Assembly (NCBI GenBank): GCA_028280715.1
Contig: JANQLG010000026.1
Coordinates: forward strand, 50,995-114,994
DNA from: Spongiibacteraceae bacterium
GTDB taxonomy: Bacteria > Pseudomonadota > Gammaproteobacteria > Pseudomonadales > Dasaniaceae
Length of the DNA stretch: 64,000 bases
Direction of reading: 5' to 3'
A model generated the notes under the pieces. That model was not told the DNA's origin, searched no databases, and saw only the letters and a list, made by a program, of their open reading frames with translations. This document shows, piece by piece, positions 1 to 9,247 of the stretch (within the stretch, counting starts at the first letter, position 1; the number at the start of each line of letters is the position of its first letter). Made by a program: the position numbers and the translations under genes.

Positions 1-133
1 CCGCAGTCAATATTTTCAAACAATTAATTGCCAACTATTGCCTGTAAACTGGTACTTGCCTCCTCTGCGCTTGCCCTGTCGGTTTTTTATCCGCACAATA
101 TCCACACTGAAAACTTTCAACTAGAAAACTGTC

Positions 134-1441
134 GTGACTACCACAAAAGACTACGTCAAATGGTTCAGAAACTCAGCGCCATATATTAATGCGCATAGAG
201 GGAAGACCTTTGTACTGGTGATTTCTGGCGAAGCCATAGCTCACGATAATTTTGCCAATATTATTCATGACATAGCCCTGCTCAATAGCCTTGGTGTCAA
301 ACTGGTACTGGTACATGGTGCACGACCTCAAATTGAAGAGCGCACGGCGCTACGTAATGTCGATAGCAGATTTAACAACGATATCAGAATTACCGATGCT
401 GAAACTCTGGAATGCGTGAAAGATGCCGCAGGCTCTTTGCGTGCACATATCGAAGCATTGTTGACAATGGGCTTGGCTAATTCACCCATGCATGGTTCAC
501 AAATCAGAGTGTGTTCCGGTAATTTTGTCATTGCCAAGCCAATCGGTGTGCAGGATGGTGTCGATTTCGAACACACGGGCAAGGTAAGGCGCATCGACAA
601 GCAAAGTATTCAGACCCAGCTGGAAAATAATGCAATTGTTTTACTGTCTTCGATTGGTTACTCACCCACCGGTGAAATCTTCAATTTGTCCATGGAAGAT
701 GTTGCCACACAGGCAGCGATTACACTTAAAGCTGACAAGCTCATCGCGCTAACCGATCGGGATGGCTTATTTGATGAGCAGAACCAACTCATTCAAAATT
801 GCGAAGTCAGCACCATAAAAAATCTGTTAGTCCAAAGCACAGATTGCCACCCAAAAAAATTGTTGAGCGCAATCGTACACAGCGGAGAAAATGGTGTTAA
901 CCGTTGTCACTGCGTGAGCTATATTGATGACGGCGCATTGCTGCAGGAGCTGTTCACACGCGATGGTGCCGGCACGTTGATCGCACAGGATTACTACGAG
1001 CTGCTGCGGCCCGCCAGCATTGACGATGTTGGCGGCATCCTGGAGTTAATAGAACCGCTGGAAGCAGAGGGTATACTGGTAAAACGCTCCAGAGAATTAC
1101 TGGAAAATGAAATTCATCAATTCACCGTTGTTGAGCGTGACGGCATGGTAGTGGCCTGCGCGGCCTTATATCCTTTTCCTGAAAGCAACAGTGGCGAAAT
1201 CGCCTGTTTGGTTACGCACCCGGATTATCGGGGAGAGGATAGAGGCGAACGGTTATTAAATGCTCTAGAGGCTGAAGCAACAAAAAAACAGTTATCAACG
1301 GTATTTGTACTCACCACGCAAACGGCTCATTGGTTTCAGGAACAGGGTTTTATTGAAACGAAGCAGGATCAACTGCCTGAACAAAAACAAAAATTGTATA
1401 ATCTGCAGAGAAATTCAAAAGTCTTTGTTAAAACTGTCTGA
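134..1441 (+). CDS. argA: N-acetylglutamate synthase (amino-acid acetyltransferase)
   Basis: Catalyses the first step of arginine synthesis, moving acetyl from acetyl-CoA to glutamate in the cytoplasm. The 435-residue protein has the classical two-domain ArgA layout: an amino-acid-kinase domain (about residues 1-280, with LVLVHGARPQIEE) and a C-terminal GNAT domain (about 290-430, with the acetyl-CoA loop THPDYRGEDRGERLL). The start is GTG; the predicted N-terminus (TKDYVKWFRNSAPYINAHRG) is where the family begins, although no clear ribosome site precedes it. The kinase-like domain usually serves arginine feedback. It converges with the next gene. The related argH lies 8 kb away and is not in the same operon. 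Confidence 0.96.
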   Translation: MTTTKDYVKWFRNSAPYINAHRGKTFVLVISGEAIAHDNFANIIHDIALLNSLGVKLVLVHGARPQIEERTALRNVDSRFNNDIRITDAETLECVKDAAGSLRAHIEALLTMGLANSPMHGSQIRVCSGNFVIAKPIGVQDGVDFEHTGKVRRIDKQSIQTQLENNAIVLLSSIGYSPTGEIFNLSMEDVATQAAITLKADKLIALTDRDGLFDEQNQLIQNCEVSTIKNLLVQSTDCHPKKLLSAIVHSGENGVNRCHCVSYIDDGALLQELFTRDGAGTLIAQDYYELLRPASIDDVGGILELIEPLEAEGILVKRSRELLENEIHQFTVVERDGMVVACAALYPFPESNSGEIACLVTHPDYRGEDRGERLLNALEAEATKKQLSTVFVLTTQTAHWFQEQGFIETKQDQLPEQKQKLYNLQRNSKVFVKTV

Positions 1442-1481
1442 TGACATATCCACTTGCCTTTTATAAACACAGATAACTAGC

Positions 1482-2345
1482 TCATTCCTGCCAGCACTTT
1501 TCAATTTTGGCATCTTCGCCCATACGCAGTACGCGATTATTAACTTCAGGGGTTACTACTTTAAAACTTTCTATCCCAACACCATTTAAGGAAGCTCGAA
1601 CATCTTCGCTCTTCTGATGCATAGTGGTAAATGTTAATTGATAATTTTGTTTCAGTGACTCAGTCAACTTGGGGTGGGCCATAATAACACCCCAAGGATA
1701 TCCCGATGGAATCTCTTTCACATACAACCTTTCTTTAATCGATTCTGAGGCGATCTGCCAACTAAACTCGGTTATCAAGGCATACTCTGCACTGCCATTT
1801 ATTACGCGAATGAGATCTGCACCCCGCTCTAGACTTGTAACCGGAATAATAGATGGCCATATTTTCTTGTTTTCGCGTTCAATTATCGCTTTAAATAAAT
1901 TCGTAAAACGCGGCATAAACGTTACTCTTTTTCCGGCAATATCTGCTAACGCTGATATCTCCTGACCGGATACAAGCAGTATATTAAACTCAACATGGGT
2001 AAAGATCAGGGGTGTATATTCGCGTTGAAACAATGTATCTATCATTGGAGAATTGGTAAATATTAATGCTGCGTCTTCAAATCCATCACCCAAATAAATC
2101 TGACATTTTTCTTTTTTAATGACTAAATCAATATCAGCTACGACAGAGAGATAATCTATTATTGGCTGAAGACGAGCCTGAAGTATCTGAGGGGGAAAAT
2201 CAGTATAGATAAGATAATGACTAGCTGGAGAGACTGACTGCTTGGTAACAAGCTCTTCAGAAAAAGATAAACTTATACCAAAAAGAATGAAATAAGCCAG
2301 TACACTGTTTAATGGTTTATAGCTTTTACATGTGAACACCTTCAA
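1482..2345 (-). CDS. PhnD-like periplasmic solute-binding protein
   Basis: A 287-residue exported protein resembling PhnD/phosphonate-type ABC binding proteins. Residues 13-30 form a hydrophobic signal segment; the body has the family features of an early FPPQILQARLQPIIDYLS region and a middle ALADIAGKRVTFMPRFTN region. It probably folds as a two-lobed binding protein that scans for a small anion or acts as a sensory partner. No permease or ATPase gene is adjacent, so it is an orphan, as is common for members that feed signalling proteins. The gene is AT-rich compared with argA and the heme operon. The ligand cannot be told from the sequence. Confidence 0.72.
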   Translation of the reverse strand: MKVFTCKSYKPLNSVLAYFILFGISLSFSEELVTKQSVSPASHYLIYTDFPPQILQARLQPIIDYLSVVADIDLVIKKEKCQIYLGDGFEDAALIFTNSPMIDTLFQREYTPLIFTHVEFNILLVSGQEISALADIAGKRVTFMPRFTNLFKAIIERENKKIWPSIIPVTSLERGADLIRVINGSAEYALITEFSWQIASESIKERLYVKEIPSGYPWGVIMAHPKLTESLKQNYQLTFTTMHQKSEDVRASLNGVGIESFKVVTPEVNNRVLRMGEDAKIEKCWQE

Positions 2346-2459
2346 TAGCCTCTATTGATATCACACTATTTAAGCTTAGCACTAAATTTTACTTGTTTTT
2401 CAAAATCATTAAGTTTGCTATGGAGGCCAACAATCTAACTAAACTTAAACTATTACGAT

Positions 2460-2579
2460 TTAATTATCCCAACACTTAATGGCAGAAAGTTTATCCGGTA
2501 CTTGCTGAATCTTTAATAAGACATCTGGATTTGCTTCAATATAGCGGGAGAAATTGACATTTTGCAGCCACTGTTTCAT
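2460..2579 (-). CDS. Candidate small protein gene, 39 residues
   Basis: An ATG-to-TAA frame of 40 codons lies in the 328-base gap between hemY and the PhnD-like gene (2346-2673). It reads MKQWLQNVNFSRYIEANPDV at the N-terminus and ends LSAIKCWDN. A GGGAG sequence stands about 12 bases before the ATG, a longer spacing than usual. The C-terminal IKCWDN resembles the IEKCWQE end of the downstream PhnD-like protein on the same strand. It could therefore be a genuine small gene or the surviving tail of a duplicated binding-protein gene. I see nothing else in this gap. Confidence 0.35.
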   Translation of the reverse strand: MKQWLQNVNFSRYIEANPDVLLKIQQVPDKLSAIKCWDN

Positions 2580-2673
2580 TTATATTATTTTCTCCCAGGT
2601 ATTACTATTTGCAATCAATACCTTAGTTGCTATAACACAAATTACTCTGTTGCATCCCGCTGCTATTTTCGCC

Positions 2674-3894
2674 CTAATTTTTTGGCATTGGCAACTCCTG
2701 TAAACCATGTGTCGTTAACAATAAACCTTTTTGAAAATACTCACTGCTTTTTTCGTGATCACCTAAATGCGCCATCAATCGTCCCAACTCAGCACATACT
2801 TCACCACTATTTTCCAATTTCAAGCTGCTTTCAAAGTATTCCCGCGCTTTTCCCCAAAGCTCGTTTCTTAAGGATAGACGGCCTAAACAGAGAAACAACG
2901 TCGCATCATTATTTCTCTCTAGCAACCAATTTTCTGCATGCAACAGTTGTTTGTGCTGATCACTCACTATCAATTTTCCATATAGCGTTACCAGCTCTTT
3001 ACTCCAGTCCAGCTTCAGTTGATCACGGATTTGTTTTTCCGCAGTATTCATTTCTCCAGTTGCAATTAATTGCTCAACATAAGCCGCTACAACCTGGCTG
3101 TTTTTTTTCATGGCCTTTGGCAAATGCTGCCACAATTTATCCAGCTCTTCGCGCTGTTTACTGCGCAACTTTGAGATAGCACGCAAGCTGGCAATACTGG
3201 CCTGCAATTCCAATTTGTCCAGCTGTTCGACTGCTAAGACTTTATATTTTCTTAGCTCTGGAATTAATGCTAATACCTCTGACCAGTCTTTTAATCCTAC
3301 ATAAACCTGTTTAAGCAGATTTAATACATAGGGATGTTTGTCCGCATTTTTTCTTACGCGCATTAAAGTGGCTAAACTCTGCTCCAGATGGCCACTACGC
3401 AACTGCAATTCAGCTTGGGTAAGTCCAACAGCAATACCAGCCCCCGATGCGCTTTGCTCGGCTTGTTTCAGGTATTGCTTGATCTGGTTGCTTTCGCCTA
3501 AAGCGTGACTGGCTCTGGCTGCAATCAAATAATTTAATAGCGGTGTTTCCGATTTTTCTGCTGAACGTGCCAAAACTTTTTGTGCTTTCTTCCAGTTACC
3601 TTCGATAAAAGCTATCAGCCCGCGAGTGGTTTGTTGCTGACTGCGACGATGGCCGCGATCAGAAAACCAGGCACTTAATGCATAACTCCCTGACAAAACT
3701 CGACGCAGAAGGCTAAAAAAACCGTAGACAATAAAAAATAACAACAGGAAGACTAAGCCTCCAACCCAGATACTGGTTTCCAGAGTATATTGGCCATAGC
3801 TTAACAACACATAGCCTGGGTCATATTCAATAGCGGCAACCAACGCCACCGAGAAAAGCAACACCAGCAAACTGACGATAAAGACACGCTTCAT
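2674..3894 (-). CDS. hemY: HemY, TPR membrane protein of the heme operon
   Basis: A 406-residue inner-membrane protein of the enterobacterial/pseudomonad HemY family, not the protoporphyrinogen oxidase of Bacillus that shares the symbol. Two transmembrane helices occupy about residues 3-22 and 40-62, followed by a long helical TPR-like region (about 85-395). It is the last gene of hemC-hemD-hemX-hemY and overlaps hemX by four bases (ATGA), implying translational coupling. The precise role is not settled; the family is thought to assist late tetrapyrrole synthesis at the membrane. Confidence 0.9.
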   Translation of the reverse strand: MKRVFIVSLLVLLFSVALVAAIEYDPGYVLLSYGQYTLETSIWVGGLVFLLLFFIVYGFFSLLRRVLSGSYALSAWFSDRGHRRSQQQTTRGLIAFIEGNWKKAQKVLARSAEKSETPLLNYLIAARASHALGESNQIKQYLKQAEQSASGAGIAVGLTQAELQLRSGHLEQSLATLMRVRKNADKHPYVLNLLKQVYVGLKDWSEVLALIPELRKYKVLAVEQLDKLELQASIASLRAISKLRSKQREELDKLWQHLPKAMKKNSQVVAAYVEQLIATGEMNTAEKQIRDQLKLDWSKELVTLYGKLIVSDQHKQLLHAENWLLERNNDATLFLCLGRLSLRNELWGKAREYFESSLKLENSGEVCAELGRLMAHLGDHEKSSEYFQKGLLLTTHGLQELPMPKN

Positions 3895-5243
3895 AGTGTC
3901 GCCTCCTCAGCAGACACGTTAGGCTCAGCATCTTTTACTGTTTCATTGTCATTTACTGGCGTCTCATTATCGGGCGTTTTATTATTCTGCTCTTTATTTT
4001 CAGGTGTTTTATTAACCGAAACATCGTGAATTGTTTCCATGTAAGTTTTTAATGCTCGCAGTGAACCCGATATATCCGGCAACACCACTTCGACTGTTTC
4101 AGCCGATAATTCATCGATGGATGCAATCACTGACAAAGCGGCTTGTTTATCGAGTGTGTAGTACTCGTTAAGCCAACTGCGCGCTTTATCCAAACTCATG
4201 GTGTACAGTTTTTGCTTGCCTGATAACGCAGCCATTTGCGCTTGCTCAAACATCAACCGAACGTTCTGTCTAACCGCTGTTTCATACTCGGGCGCTAACA
4301 TGGGTTGGTAAATATCTTCACGCGATGTAATACGTATATAGCTTTTTAGTTTTTCCCAGGCAGCCGTAAAACCCGCTTGCAAACGTTGTTGCCAATCACC
4401 TTCGCTAGTAATTTCTTTTGGTTCAGGGGAAAACACCGGAGGCTCAAATAGCACTAATTGATCAGCTTGGTTAGCCAGCGCCCCTAACTGAAGATATAAG
4501 CCTTCTAAATCAAACTGACCAACGGCGCGCAGGGCGGCCATATCTTCTGCCAATGCCTGTCGCACAGCATATAAACCGCTATCATCAAGCTCTCTAAAAA
4601 TGTCGTCGGTTGCCTTTAACAAATCGAGCGCGCCATTAACTTCCTTACCCATTAACAATCGTTGATTAGCCAGTCGCAACAAATATTCTGCTTCAGCCAA
4701 CAGCCAATCATTTCGATCCGTGGTAGACATTGACTGAATACGACTTTGCTGACTACTGATTTGGCGCTGCTGGACATCAATGCTGTTTTGTAAATCTGCC
4801 AACTGTTTTGCATGGGTTGCTGTCTGCTGATCGAGCTGGCGTTGCAGGGCTCGATTATCATTACGCTGTTCATCCACACGTTGGATTGCACCGGCCATGT
4901 CGGCACGATTTTGTTGTAATAGTTGTTGCTGTTGTTCATATTGCTGAAATAAATAACCGGCCAAACCCAATCCTATTATCGCAACCACTAAACTAAATAT
5001 GGTCAGTGCCAAGGCCAGTTTTGAGGAAGCACCTTGAGCTTTTTCATGTTGTTTACTGGTTGGTTTCATTGAAGTTTTTTCTTCATCAACTTTTTTTTCA
5101 ATGGCAGGTTTCTCAACAACATTGGTAGGAATCGGTTGCTTAGATTCTGATGATGAATCTTTTGTTTCCTTCTGGCTTTGATTTTCCTGGCCCTTTTTGT
5201 CGCTTTCTTTGTCGTCTTTTTTATCCAATGTGCTATCCGTCAT
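3891..5243 (-). CDS. hemX: HemX, uroporphyrinogen-III C-methyltransferase-like membrane protein
   Basis: A 450-residue bitopic protein. A charged, Lys/Glu/Ser-rich cytoplasmic N-terminus (residues 1-72) is followed by one transmembrane helix (about 74-97), a Gln-rich coiled coil (about 98-170) and an extracytoplasmic helical domain. The C-terminal tail from about 408 is low-complexity and Asn/Glu-rich. The family name suggests a methyltransferase, but the SAM-binding fold is not evident here, so a structural or regulatory role in heme synthesis is more likely. It lies between hemD and hemY in a tightly packed operon. Confidence 0.9.
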   Translation of the reverse strand: MTDSTLDKKDDKESDKKGQENQSQKETKDSSSESKQPIPTNVVEKPAIEKKVDEEKTSMKPTSKQHEKAQGASSKLALALTIFSLVVAIIGLGLAGYLFQQYEQQQQLLQQNRADMAGAIQRVDEQRNDNRALQRQLDQQTATHAKQLADLQNSIDVQQRQISSQQSRIQSMSTTDRNDWLLAEAEYLLRLANQRLLMGKEVNGALDLLKATDDIFRELDDSGLYAVRQALAEDMAALRAVGQFDLEGLYLQLGALANQADQLVLFEPPVFSPEPKEITSEGDWQQRLQAGFTAAWEKLKSYIRITSREDIYQPMLAPEYETAVRQNVRLMFEQAQMAALSGKQKLYTMSLDKARSWLNEYYTLDKQAALSVIASIDELSAETVEVVLPDISGSLRALKTYMETIHDVSVNKTPENKEQNNKTPDNETPVNDNETVKDAEPNVSAEEATL

Positions 5244-5276
5244 AGTATTTAGGCCAATAAAATCCGAAATAAAAAA

Positions 5277-6125
5277 TTAGTGCGTATTAACCAGGGCTTG
5301 TGTTACTGCAGCCACCATAATTTGATCAGTGGCGTTATCGGCTACAACAACTTTTTGAAACCCTTGCTCATTGGCTAACACTTTTACTCTATTGCTCGGC
5401 ACGACTATCGTTGTTTGTTGCATTACAGCTAAATCTATTTGGTCATCTTTCAAATAATCATAGAGATAATCGATACTCTCACCGCTATTAACCAACATGG
5501 CATCAAAGGCATTTTGTTGATACAAGCTTTTTAAATGCCCCGCTGGATGCTGTTGCTTTGATCGCGCATAACACTCAGCATAATCTACCGTAGCACCACG
5601 ACCTTGCAACTGTTCAGCCAAAAAATCTCGTCCACCTTTACCACGAAAGATTAACACCTTTTCCCCAGTCAGTTGCTGCAAACGCTGATCTGTTAGCAGC
5701 GCTTCGCTATTCATCGCCGAACTTAATTGAGAATGCTCACTACCACCAACCGGCACACCCTGCTGCGTCAAGATTTGTTCGGTCTTTTTACCAATGCCAA
5801 ACCATTCAATACCAACGGGTAATTGCGGCCAGTAATTGTGTATCCACTCCATACCACATTGCACGGCATTAGCACTGATGAAGATTACATACTGATAGCT
5901 ATCGAGCTCCATCACTCGCTGTTTGCACTTAGCGATAGTCGTTGCATCGTTTTGTTCATCAAGAGTGTTGATCGCCATCACGGGAAAATGTATGCCCTTG
6001 CCTCCTAATTTTTCAATCGCAGCTATCAGCTCATTAGCCTGGTCAGCGGGGCGGGTAACAACTATCGTTTTTCCCGCTAAAGGTCTTTTATTAGCCAAAG
6101 GCTCTTTATCTGCTGAGGGCTCCAT
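5277..6125 (-). CDS. hemD: Uroporphyrinogen-III synthase
   Basis: Cyclises hydroxymethylbilane to uroporphyrinogen III, inverting ring D, in the cytoplasm. The protein (about 282 residues) has the expected two-lobed HemD signature, starting GKTIVVTRPADQANEL and ending with the VVPSNRVKVLANEQGF region. I place the start at the ATG that overlaps the hemC stop by one base (TGATG); a GTG one codon earlier is also possible. The first 20 residues contain a curious near-repeat (DKEPLANKRPLAGK) that looks like a disordered extension before the domain. Confidence 0.93.
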   Translation of the reverse strand: MEPSADKEPLANKRPLAGKTIVVTRPADQANELIAAIEKLGGKGIHFPVMAINTLDEQNDATTIAKCKQRVMELDSYQYVIFISANAVQCGMEWIHNYWPQLPVGIEWFGIGKKTEQILTQQGVPVGGSEHSQLSSAMNSEALLTDQRLQQLTGEKVLIFRGKGGRDFLAEQLQGRGATVDYAECYARSKQQHPAGHLKSLYQQNAFDAMLVNSGESIDYLYDYLKDDQIDLAVMQQTTIVVPSNRVKVLANEQGFQKVVVADNATDQIMVAAVTQALVNTH

Positions 6126-7063
6126 CACTGACCGTAGACCGCCTGCAGAATTTCAGCAGCACCTTGCGACAGCAGATCTTCGGCCACCGCCACACCAAGC
6201 GCTTCAGCCTCAGCGCTCGGCGCACGTTGCTCACTGCGAAGTAATTGGCTGCCATCCAAGCTCCCCACTAAACCGCGCAGCCATAAAATATCGGAATCCT
6301 TTTCATCGCGTAGCGCAAAACAGGCAATCGGAACCTGACAGCCACCTTGCAGGCATTGATTCATAGCTCTTTCTGCAATCACACAGTCAGCGGTTTGTTG
6401 ATGATGCAGCGGCGCCAACAGGGATTGCATATGTTCATCATCGACACGGGTTTCTACCCCCACAGCACCCTGCCCACCAGCTGGCAAACTCTGTTCGACA
6501 CTGATGTAGTCGGCAATGCGGTCAGCCATTTGCAAACGCAGCAAACCAGCGCTGGCAAGAATGATTGCGTCATATTGACCTTCATCGAGTTTTCTCAAGC
6601 GAGTATTCACATTACCGCGAAGATCAATAATCTCTAAATCCGGCCTGGATGCTTTTAACTGGCACTGTCGACGCAAACTGGATGTACCCACCCTGCTGCC
6701 CTGCGGAAGCGCATCAATAGTTGGATAGTGATTAGACACAAAGGCATCCCGTGGGTCTTCACGCTCGCAAATAATTGACAGGCCCAAACCTTGCGGAAAC
6801 TCCATCGGTACATCCTTCATGGAGTGCACAGCGATATCTGCGCGATTTTCCAGTAAAGCCGTTTCCAGCTCTTTCACAAACAGACCTTTGCCTCCCACCT
6901 TGGCCAGAGGCGAATCGAGGATTTGATCACCGCGAGTGGTCATTCCCAACAACTCAACACGAATACCTGGATGAGCCCTCATCAACTCGGCTTTGATAAA
7001 TTCTGCCTGCCAGAGAGCTAACGGGCTTTCACGGGTGGCAATTCGGACGAGTGGGTCGGACAT
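6125..7063 (-). CDS. hemC: Hydroxymethylbilane synthase (porphobilinogen deaminase)
   Basis: Polymerises four porphobilinogen molecules to hydroxymethylbilane, supplying HemD directly. Diagnostic motifs are the N-terminal [17 protein letters not shown], the catalytic VHSMKDVP, the [12 protein letters not shown] substrate-binding arginines and [10 protein letters not shown], whose cysteine anchors the dipyrromethane cofactor. The chosen ATG gives [15 protein letters not shown], matching the family's start; a GTG four codons upstream is an alternative. It is the first gene of the heme operon, and a 99-base gap separates it from algR, so it may have its own promoter. Confidence 0.97.
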   Translation of the reverse strand: MSDPLVRIATRESPLALWQAEFIKAELMRAHPGIRVELLGMTTRGDQILDSPLAKVGGKGLFVKELETALLENRADIAVHSMKDVPMEFPQGLGLSIICEREDPRDAFVSNHYPTIDALPQGSRVGTSSLRRQCQLKASRPDLEIIDLRGNVNTRLRKLDEGQYDAIILASAGLLRLQMADRIADYISVEQSLPAGGQGAVGVETRVDDEHMQSLLAPLHHQQTADCVIAERAMNQCLQGGCQVPIACFALRDEKDSDILWLRGLVGSLDGSQLLRSEQRAPSAEAEALGVAVAEDLLSQGAAEILQAVYGQ

Positions 7064-7174
7064 AAAAAGGCTCACAGCAATATCAAGAAATATGAAGACT
7101 GCGGGCTATGATAAGTGACTGCGCCTAGAGGACAAAATTTCTTATCATTAATGCGACAAAAAATACCAGCCTGG

Positions 7175-7936
7175 TTATAACTGCTGCAATAACTGTTTGA
7201 TTGCCCCCAAATGCCGTCGGCTGACCATGGGTCCCTGCTCGACACCATCAAGCCTCACTCGCGCGCCTTCTGCGTTGCGTTCCAGCCCCTGCAAATGAGC
7301 CACTGCTACCAGCGCGTTGCGATGAATACGGACGAAGCGATCGCCTAGCTGTTCTTCCAAATCCTTTAACGGATCGTCGATGATGACTTCTTTTATCGCG
7401 TCATCCTGACGATGAAACACCGTGACATATTTCTGGTCGGCAAGAAAATAGCGCACCTGCTCTATCGGTATTAGCTCGATACCTCGACTCGATTTGGCCG
7501 ATATATGAATACGTTGTGCTTCGGTATCAACCTCCGATGTATTTGCAGTCACCTGCTCCAGTGCCGACAATTGCACCCGGTTCAAACGTTGTGCCTTGGC
7601 TAGCGCTGCCGATAATTTGCCCCGATTTACCGGCTTTAACAAATAACCAACGGCATTGGTATCGAAGGCCTCCAGCGCGTAATCATCATAGGCCGTACAA
7701 AAAATCACGGCTGGCGGCTCATCCGCCTTGGCCAAGTGCCGTGCAGCCTGCAAACCATCCATCAGCGGCATACGAATATCCATCAACACTACATCGGGTC
7801 GCAGTTCGTTGCTCATCTGAATGGCCTGCTCGCCCTGTTCCGCTTCGCCGACTACTTGCACGGTCTCTTCCTGCTCCAGTAATCGTTGCAAACGGGTACG
7901 CGCTAATGGCTCATCATCAACAATTAAAACTTTCAC
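7175..7936 (-). CDS. algR: LytTR-family response regulator (AlgR type)
   Basis: A 253-residue response regulator. The receiver domain (residues 1-120) has the acidic pair near the start, the phospho-acceptor Asp in VVLMDIRMPLMDG and the conserved Lys in LLKPVNRGKL. The C-terminal LytTR DNA-binding domain (about 145-250) contains FVRIHRNALVAVAHLQGLER. It probably receives phosphate from the adjacent kinase. In Pseudomonas the equivalent pair, next to argH and hemC, controls alginate, type IV pili and virulence. Targets in this organism are not known. Confidence 0.93.
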   Translation of the reverse strand: MKVLIVDDEPLARTRLQRLLEQEETVQVVGEAEQGEQAIQMSNELRPDVVLMDIRMPLMDGLQAARHLAKADEPPAVIFCTAYDDYALEAFDTNAVGYLLKPVNRGKLSAALAKAQRLNRVQLSALEQVTANTSEVDTEAQRIHISAKSSRGIELIPIEQVRYFLADQKYVTVFHRQDDAIKEVIIDDPLKDLEEQLGDRFVRIHRNALVAVAHLQGLERNAEGARVRLDGVEQGPMVSRRHLGAIKQLLQQL

Positions 7937-7979
7937 TATTCACTGCTTCCTTAAGCATCTTCTCCAGGTATCTTTTCCG

Positions 7980-9077
7980 TTAAACCGTAACCGGGTAACT
8001 GATCACGGCGTGATGCTTCGCATCCACCAACTTAGTTGTTAAACCGGCCTTCGGACCATACAAAGCCTGCAAACGATCATGAATATTTTGCTGGGCAATA
8101 CGATTGCCGCTGGCAATGTCTGCTGCCCCGGGCGCGACGGGATTAATAATTTCCACGCGCAACCAACTATCCTGATATTCCGCCATAACCTGAACACTAC
8201 CGCCTTTAGGCAATTGCTGAATGCCGTGGTAGATGGCATTTTCCAGCAGTGGCTGCAGAGTAAGCCCGGGAATTTTCAACTCGGCTGGCACCTGATCCAC
8301 CTGCCAGTCCATAACCAAGCGCTCACCCAAACGCTGCTGCTCAATACGGGTATAACGACGACACAGTTCCAGTTCTTCAGCAAAACTGACTTCGGTCTCC
8401 ACTTCAGCCAGACTGGCGCGAAACAACCCCGCCAAATCCTCCACCGCTTCTTCGGCAGCACGTTGATCAACGGCAATCAGGCTGGCGATAATATTCATAC
8501 TATTGAATAGAAAATGTGGCCGGATACGTGATTGCAATGCCTGTATCCGTGCCTGCAGCTCCGTGCGCTGGCGCTGGCGCAGCTGTTGAGTCAGATAGAA
8601 GTAACGTAAAGCAATACCAGCCAATACGGCACAAATCAGCACATGCGATCCCAGCGTCCATCCATCCACACTGAACGCTAACTGGCCATTCAATCGCGCC
8701 TGAATCCACTGCCCGATCACACTGGTAACAGCCACGACTACCAGAATCAACAAATAACAAACACTGGCAGCCTGCGGCAGTGGCCAATCACTGAGTCGTG
8801 GGCGCAGCTGGCACAGGCAAGCCGCGCTGATCAGAAAACTCCATTGCACAAACAATGAAGTCATCGACAACGATTCCCAGCTAAAGCCCCGCAAACCGGA
8901 ATCGGCCAACACCAGAACAATCGCCAACAACTCAGCCACCAGCACCAAAAACAGCACTGCCTGCACATTGCACAGGTCGGGAATAAAAAAATCTTCGGTC
9001 TTGGCGCTAGTAGCCGTATCCTTTTTTACCACTGGCTGCTGTCGCTTGCTGTTCTCTTGGTTACTGATTTGGGTCAT
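7980..9077 (-). CDS. algZ: LytS/AlgZ-type sensor histidine kinase
   Basis: A 365-residue membrane sensor. Four or more hydrophobic segments (about residues 35-165) precede a His_kinase domain of the LytS class with the phospho-acceptor histidine in RIRPHFLFNSMN (about residue 190). The ATP-binding region retains the N-box PLLENAIYHGI, whereas the G-box is poorly matched. Such degeneracy is typical of AlgZ/FimS. The gene lies 43 bases upstream of algR on the same strand and diverges from argH, so kinase and regulator form one transcription unit. Confidence 0.9.
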   Translation of the reverse strand: MTQISNQENSKRQQPVVKKDTATSAKTEDFFIPDLCNVQAVLFLVLVAELLAIVLVLADSGLRGFSWESLSMTSLFVQWSFLISAACLCQLRPRLSDWPLPQAASVCYLLILVVVAVTSVIGQWIQARLNGQLAFSVDGWTLGSHVLICAVLAGIALRYFYLTQQLRQRQRTELQARIQALQSRIRPHFLFNSMNIIASLIAVDQRAAEEAVEDLAGLFRASLAEVETEVSFAEELELCRRYTRIEQQRLGERLVMDWQVDQVPAELKIPGLTLQPLLENAIYHGIQQLPKGGSVQVMAEYQDSWLRVEIINPVAPGAADIASGNRIAQQNIHDRLQALYGPKAGLTTKLVDAKHHAVISYPVTV

Positions 9078-9193
9078 CGAACTGTGTTTTTAAGCGTGTG
9101 ACAGAACTATAGCAGCCAAGTGTCAGGAAGCGAGTGATGCTGTTAACAGCACCTGGCATCCAGCTTTGCCATTTCCCACCACCAGCAAACTGT

Positions 9194-9199
9194 TATAAT
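9194..9199 (+). promoter_or_regulatory. Likely -10 element of the argH promoter
   Basis: A perfect TATAAT stands 48 bases before the argH start, in the 170-base divergent gap with algZ. No convincing -35 hexamer lies at 16-18 bases; TTGCCA is 22 bases upstream, too far for a normal spacer. Support is therefore the -10 alone. Confidence 0.4.
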
Positions 9200-9247
9200 C
9201 CGCAGCCGATGTACTACCCATTAACACCGATACAGTGACTACATGCC

